The position numbers and the translations under genes are program-made. Shown in pieces: positions 60,715-64,000 of a stretch of DNA of 64,000 bases. Source of the stretch: Hymenobacter gummosus (lineage in GTDB: Bacteria > Bacteroidota > Bacteroidia > Cytophagales > Hymenobacteraceae); assembly GCF_003970915.1 (NCBI RefSeq), contig NZ_RXOF01000023.1:45927-109926 (forward strand). The letters are read 5' to 3'. The notes beneath the pieces are model-generated. The model was not told where the DNA came from. It saw only the letters and a list, made by a program, of their open reading frames with translations, and searched no databases. Numbering within the stretch: the first letter of the stretch is position 1; every line of letters begins with the position of its first letter.

Positions 60715-61917
60715 ATGCTTTTCCCGAAACCCACGGCTTCGTACCTGCTGCTGCCGGCCCTGCTGGGCGTCGCCTCCGTTGCCCAGGCGCAGCAGCCCAC
60801 CACCAACACCATCACGACGGCCGTGCCCTTCGTCACCATTAGCCCGGATGCCCGCTCTGCCGCCCTGGGCGACGCCGGGGCGGCCATTTCGCCGGATGCC
60901 AACGCCCCCTTCCACAACGTGGGCAAGCTGGGCTTCCTGCAGAACCCCTACGGGTTGTCGGGCTCTTATACCCCGTGGCTGCGCAACGTGACCGACGACA
61001 TGAGCATCTCGGCGGTTTCGGGGTACAAGAAGTTCGGCCAGCGGGCGGCCCTGGCAGCCTCGCTCACTTACTTCGACCTAGGGGAAATTCAGTTCCGCGA
61101 CATCAACAACGTCGAAACCGGTAGCTTCAATCCCAAGGAGTACTCGGTGGCCATATCCTACGGGCAAAAGCTGAGCGACAATTTTGGTATCGGTGCTACG
61201 GCCCGCTACATCCGCTCTAACCTTACCGGCAACCAGGGTCAGGACAGCCGCCCCGGCAACGCGCTGGCCGTGGATCTGGGCGCGTACTACTCGCGTGACC
61301 TCACTATTGGCGCGGCTGACTATAACCTGGCACTGGGCGGGGCCGTGTCCAACATCGGCAACAAAATCACCTATACCCGCGCCGACCAGGCTGATTTCCT
61401 GCCCACCAACCTCAAGCTCGGGGCGGCCATCACGCGCGAGTTGGACGCCTACAACAAGATTACCTTCACCGTCGACGCCAATAAGCTGCTCGTCCCGACG
61501 CCCTACTACATCGAGGGCAAGCTGCCCAACGACCCCGAAGTAATTGCCGAAAACGACCGGCGGTCTAACCTCTCGATTACCCGCGGCATCTTCAGCTCTT
61601 TCAACGATGCCCCCGGTGGCTTCAGCGAAGAAATGAAGGAAATCAACCTCTCCGCCGGCGCCGAGTATTGGTACAATGATTTGCTGGCTGCCCGCGTAGG
61701 GTATTTCTATGAGAACAGCTTCAAGGGCGACCGGCAGTACCTGTCGCTGGGTCTGGGGCTGCGTTATCAGGTTTTTGGGGCCGATGCGGCTTACCTGGTG
61801 CCCAACTCGAAAGCCAACCCACTAGCTAATACAATTCGCGTATCCTTGCACTTCAATTTCAACGGCAACCAAGGCGGCGACGCCGCTCCGGCGGACGACA
61901 CGACGCCCACAAACTAA
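60715..61917 (+). CDS. porV: Type IX secretion system outer-membrane protein PorV
   Basis: The 400-residue barrel protein has a signal peptide (ending AQAQ) and the PorV hallmark TAVPFVTISPDARSAALGDAGAAISPDANA near the N-terminus, then repeated barrel strands (FGIGATARYIRSNL, NLKLGAAITRELD, AARVGYFYENSFKGDRQY) and an Asn/Asp-rich tail. PorV shuttles cargo from the SprA pore to the PorU sortase complex. It lies 49 bases after porU on the same strand. Confidence 0.94.
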   Translation: MLFPKPTASYLLLPALLGVASVAQAQQPTTNTITTAVPFVTISPDARSAALGDAGAAISPDANAPFHNVGKLGFLQNPYGLSGSYTPWLRNVTDDMSISAVSGYKKFGQRAALAASLTYFDLGEIQFRDINNVETGSFNPKEYSVAISYGQKLSDNFGIGATARYIRSNLTGNQGQDSRPGNALAVDLGAYYSRDLTIGAADYNLALGGAVSNIGNKITYTRADQADFLPTNLKLGAAITRELDAYNKITFTVDANKLLVPTPYYIEGKLPNDPEVIAENDRRSNLSITRGIFSSFNDAPGGFSEEMKEINLSAGAEYWYNDLLAARVGYFYENSFKGDRQYLSLGLGLRYQVFGADAAYLVPNSKANPLANTIRVSLHFNFNGNQGGDAAPADDTTPTN

Positions 61918-61922
61918 CCTTG

Positions 61923-63194
61923 ATGCTCAATCGACTCATTGCACCTCCGACCCGGCCACTTGGCCGGGTCGATTTGCCTACGGCCCAGGTATCAGAGTTG
62001 CCCAACGGCGCCCGGCTGCACGTCATGGCTCACTCCGCGCAGCCAGTCGTGCGCCTGCAAATCCTGCTGCCGGCGGGCCGTTGGTACGACAGCAGCCCCG
62101 GTACCTCGCTGCTCACGGCTCGGGCCCTCCTCGAAGGCACCACCACCCGCACTGCCCGTCAGATAGCGGAGGAAGTGGCCTTCTACGGTGCGTCCCTCGA
62201 ATGCGAGCAGGGCTTCGACCGGGCTACGCTGACCCTGTATTGTCTAACCCGTCACCTGGGCCAGCTGCTGCCAGTAGTGCAGGACGTGCTGCTCAACGCG
62301 ACGTTCCCCGAACTGGAAGTAGAGCAGCTTAAAACCCGCACCATCCAGAACATCCGCGTCGAGCGTCAAAAGACTAGTTACCTAGCGGCTGAGCGCTTCT
62401 CCCAGAACCTGTATGGTGCTAAGCACCCCTACGGCCAAGTTTTTGACGAGCATTCATTCCAGCAGCTCACGGCAGATGACCTGCGGCGCTACTACCGCCA
62501 GGCCTATAGCCTCGCCAAAGCTGAGATACTGCTCTGTGGCGACGTAACCGATGCCCAGGTAGCAGCGGTTGTCGCCAGCCTTTCAATACCCGCTCAAACC
62601 GAGCAAACGCCCTCCGGCCTGTACTCATCCCCTGCCGACACAGCCACCACCGACTACGTGAAAGTGCCGAACAGCCTCCAGGCTTCGTTGCGCCTAGGCC
62701 GGTTGTGGCCCAATGCCAGCTATCCGGATACGCACGGCCTGCAGGTTCTGGTTAAAGTACTGGGGGGCTATTTCGGCTCCCGTCTCATGAAGAATATTCG
62801 GGAGGACAAAGGTCTTACCTACGGTATATATGCCAGCATTTCTCATCGTGAGCATGCTAGCTCCTGCATCATCGGCTCAGATGTTAATGCCACCAATGCG
62901 CAGTTGGCAATTAATGAAATCCATCGGGAGTTGCACACATTGCAGGAAGCACTGATTCCAGAAGAGGAACTTGAAACGGTTAGAAATTACATCCTGGGCA
63001 AATTCCTGAACGAGCTGGGCACCATCTTCGAGCAAGCAGATAAATACCGTCACATCATAGCTCTCGGTCTGCCAAGTACTTTCTACCAAGATTTCTTGGC
63101 GGAAGTAGAAAGCATCTCCCCCAAACGTCTCCTGGAGTTGGGTCAAGTTTACCTCACTCCGCAACTATTCACTGAAGTAGTAGCTGGCCCATAG
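61923..63194 (+). CDS. M16-family protein without the HXXEH zinc motif
   Basis: The 423-residue protein has the two-lobed pitrilysin layout (LPNGARLHVMAHSAQPVVRLQILLPAGRWYD; later GGYFGSRLMKNIREDKGLTYGIYASI, a typical second-half motif). At the place of HXXEH it reads RALLEGTT, so both histidines are missing and it should be proteolytically inactive. In other systems such a protein pairs with an active M16 subunit; none is encoded nearby. The last third of the gene is visibly less GC-rich than its neighbours. It lies 5 bases after porV, so probably in the same transcript. Confidence 0.87.
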   Translation: MLNRLIAPPTRPLGRVDLPTAQVSELPNGARLHVMAHSAQPVVRLQILLPAGRWYDSSPGTSLLTARALLEGTTTRTARQIAEEVAFYGASLECEQGFDRATLTLYCLTRHLGQLLPVVQDVLLNATFPELEVEQLKTRTIQNIRVERQKTSYLAAERFSQNLYGAKHPYGQVFDEHSFQQLTADDLRRYYRQAYSLAKAEILLCGDVTDAQVAAVVASLSIPAQTEQTPSGLYSSPADTATTDYVKVPNSLQASLRLGRLWPNASYPDTHGLQVLVKVLGGYFGSRLMKNIREDKGLTYGIYASISHREHASSCIIGSDVNATNAQLAINEIHRELHTLQEALIPEEELETVRNYILGKFLNELGTIFEQADKYRHIIALGLPSTFYQDFLAEVESISPKRLLELGQVYLTPQLFTEVVAGP

Positions 63195-63309
63195 CTTTCC
63201 AAAATAAAGTACCCTGAGGCCTGCACCTCTGAGCCCAATCGAAAATTCTGTTGATTCCAGATAAAGGGGTCTGACTGCTTAAAAAGCAGGCATCTGCTTA
63301 AACTTTAGC

Positions 63310-63378
63310 ACTTCCTGAAAGGAAATAAAAAAAGCTGCCCCCATCGGGAGTAGCTTTTTTTATTTCCTTTCAGGAAGT
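63310..63378 (+). terminator. Perfect 27-bp stem hairpin after the M16 gene
   Basis: The arms 63310-63336 and 63352-63378 are exact reverse complements (ACTTCCTGAAAGGAAATAAA at the start), enclosing a 15-base loop. The inner part AAAAAAAGCT/AGCTTTTTTT works as an intrinsic terminator in either direction, but the stem is much longer than needed, so a small repeat element is possible. Confidence 0.8.
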
Positions 63379-63421
63379 TACTACATGCCAAAGCTTCAAG
63401 CCACACTGCGTGCTAAGAGTC

Positions 63422-63491
63422 TCTAACAAAATCTGCTTTCAGCAAGCCAAGCTAGGCAATTGATGCGACTCTACAGGAAGGTTTTGTTAGA
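63422..63491. repeat. Short element with TCTAACAAAA terminal inverted repeats
   Basis: TCTAACAAAA (63422-63431) and TTTTGTTAGA (63482-63491) flank 50 bases without coding. It could be a tiny MITE or chance; no target-site duplication is seen. Confidence 0.35.
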
Positions 63492-63539
63492 AGCTCCAAG
63501 ATTAAGTAGCCCTATCGTACTTGATTGCTGTCTTGTAAC

Positions 63540-63809
63540 ATGCCACTACCTATCACCACGTTAAGCGCGGAAGATGGTTCTCGTTTAGAAATGTGCAGCC
63601 AGCACGGGCCACACCGGCGCATCCGGCGGTGGGCGCTAGCCGTGCCGGGGCACTATCAGGGCCAAACGTTGCCGCAATTAACCACGCTCTGTGCTGTGCG
63701 ATACGCCCTGTGCACGAGTAAGCCGCAATCACAGCACTGGGGGCCTGCAGGGCAGGCGCAAGCGGCCATCAGCTGCAACGAGCAGCTCACGCGGGAGGAG
63801 TGCGCGTAA
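63540..63809 (+). CDS. Possible small protein, unknown
   Basis: An ATG-started frame of 89 residues (MPLPITTLSAEDGSRLEMC...) runs to a TAA, rich in Gln, Cys and His. It has no recognisable motif, no clear promoter, and lies between a terminator-like hairpin and the 5S gene. It may be chance in GC-rich DNA. The rest of 63195-63948 is non-coding apart from the hairpins listed. Confidence 0.25.
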   Translation: MPLPITTLSAEDGSRLEMCSQHGPHRRIRRWALAVPGHYQGQTLPQLTTLCAVRYALCTSKPQSQHWGPAGQAQAAISCNEQLTREECA

Positions 63810-63835
63810 GGGTCGGGGTACCGCGCGGCCCGTTG

Positions 63836-63939
63836 CGGCCGGCGGGCTCCGGCGCGGGGCCCGCCGGCCGCGAGCCCGCGGGAAACGGGGCCCTTAAACG
63901 GCGACAGCCCCGCGGTCCGGGGCTGGACCAGCGGGGCTG
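63836..63939 (-). terminator. GC-rich hairpins downstream of the 5S gene
   Basis: Reading from the 5S end on the minus strand, CAGCCCCGC pairs with GCGGGGCTG, with inner GGTCC/GGACC (63905-63939). A second perfect 12-bp hairpin CGGCCGGCGGGC/GCCCGCCGGCCG follows at 63836-63870. There is no T run, but the place fits termination of the rRNA operon. Confidence 0.55.
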
Positions 63940-63948
63940 GGGCGTGAC

Positions 63949-64000
63949 AAGGTTGGCGGCGACCGACTCTCCCGCCGGCGAAGGCAGTACCATGGGCGCT
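63949..64000 (-). rRNA. rrf: 5S ribosomal RNA, 3' part (truncated by window edge)
   Basis: On the minus strand the edge reads CCATGGTACTGCC, then CGGCGGGAGAGTCGGTCG, then CCGCCAACCTT. These are the conserved 3' half of bacterial 5S rRNA (GGTACTGC ... GGGAGAGTMGGTCG). Only about 52 bases are inside; the 5' half, and presumably 23S and 16S, lie beyond 64000. Confidence 0.88.

Noticed and set aside
63422-63491. Insertion sequence
   Set aside because: It has 10-bp inverted ends but only 70 bp, no transposase and no target duplication, so it is listed only as a weak repeat.

Overview
The window looks like chromosomal DNA of a GC-rich member of Bacteroidota, most like Hymenobacter or a close Cytophagales relative. 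The grounds are type IX secretion parts (PorZ, PorU, PorV) with sorting-domain cargo, Bacteroidota-type -7 promoter boxes (TAnnTTTG, often TACCTTTG or TACCTTCG) with few obvious Shine-Dalgarno sites, a fused ABC-2 permease/M1 peptidase, and a CcmD-like cytochrome c maturation gene. No phage, plasmid, transposase, CRISPR-Cas or tRNA was seen. The right edge runs into the 3' end of a 5S rRNA gene on the minus strand, so an rRNA operon continues beyond 64000.

Layout. 1-10 kb: end of an unknown gene, an ABC ATPase plus permease/M1 fusion, tadA, superoxide dismutase, a nucleoside permease and an AAA ATPase. 10-18 kb: ndk divergent from a DHH phosphoesterase, three consecutive FKBP-type prolyl isomerases, thymidine kinase, porZ and recO. 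18-32 kb: a ferredoxin divergent from an Ala/Pro-rich protein, then a long minus-strand cell-shape block that reads purH, mreB, mreC, mreD, mrdA, rodA and two membrane glycosyltransferases. 32-43 kb: an acyl-CoA dehydrogenase / PIG-L deacetylase / NodS-like methyltransferase set with a convergent glycosyltransferase, two tandem outer-membrane barrel paralogues, a UbiA prenyltransferase, cspA, a KdsC-like phosphatase, IscX, ferredoxin and a DUF2520 protein. 43-49 kb: a T9SS cargo protein and a ccmBCDEF block. 49-63 kb: a beta-helix T9SS protein, a TolB-like propeller/barrel protein, an oxidoreductase, an MBL hydrolase, pssA, porU, porV and an M16 protein without its zinc motif. 63-64 kb: low-GC and hairpin-rich DNA, then 5S rRNA.

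The most unusual content is between the genes. At 23388-23607, between rodA and a glycosyltransferase, lies an exactly regular array: six 15-bp palindromes (GGTAGG-NNN-CCTACC) separated by five 26-bp linkers, each linker centred on a CAATTG palindrome. The period is 41 bp with no indels, so alternating palindromes sit 20.5 bp apart. I do not recognise it. In addition, at least nine sequence-unrelated families of inverted-repeat elements fill intergenic gaps, several in two or three copies here. In five cases a start or stop codon is made of element sequence (the M1 fusion, tadA, the GT39-like gene, mreB and kdsC).

Functionally the window is dominated by the cell envelope: wall elongation (Mre/RodA/PBP2), outer-membrane barrels, T9SS sorting, phospholipid synthesis, periplasmic folding and cytochrome c assembly. 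All identifications are from reading sequence and motifs; no database search was run.
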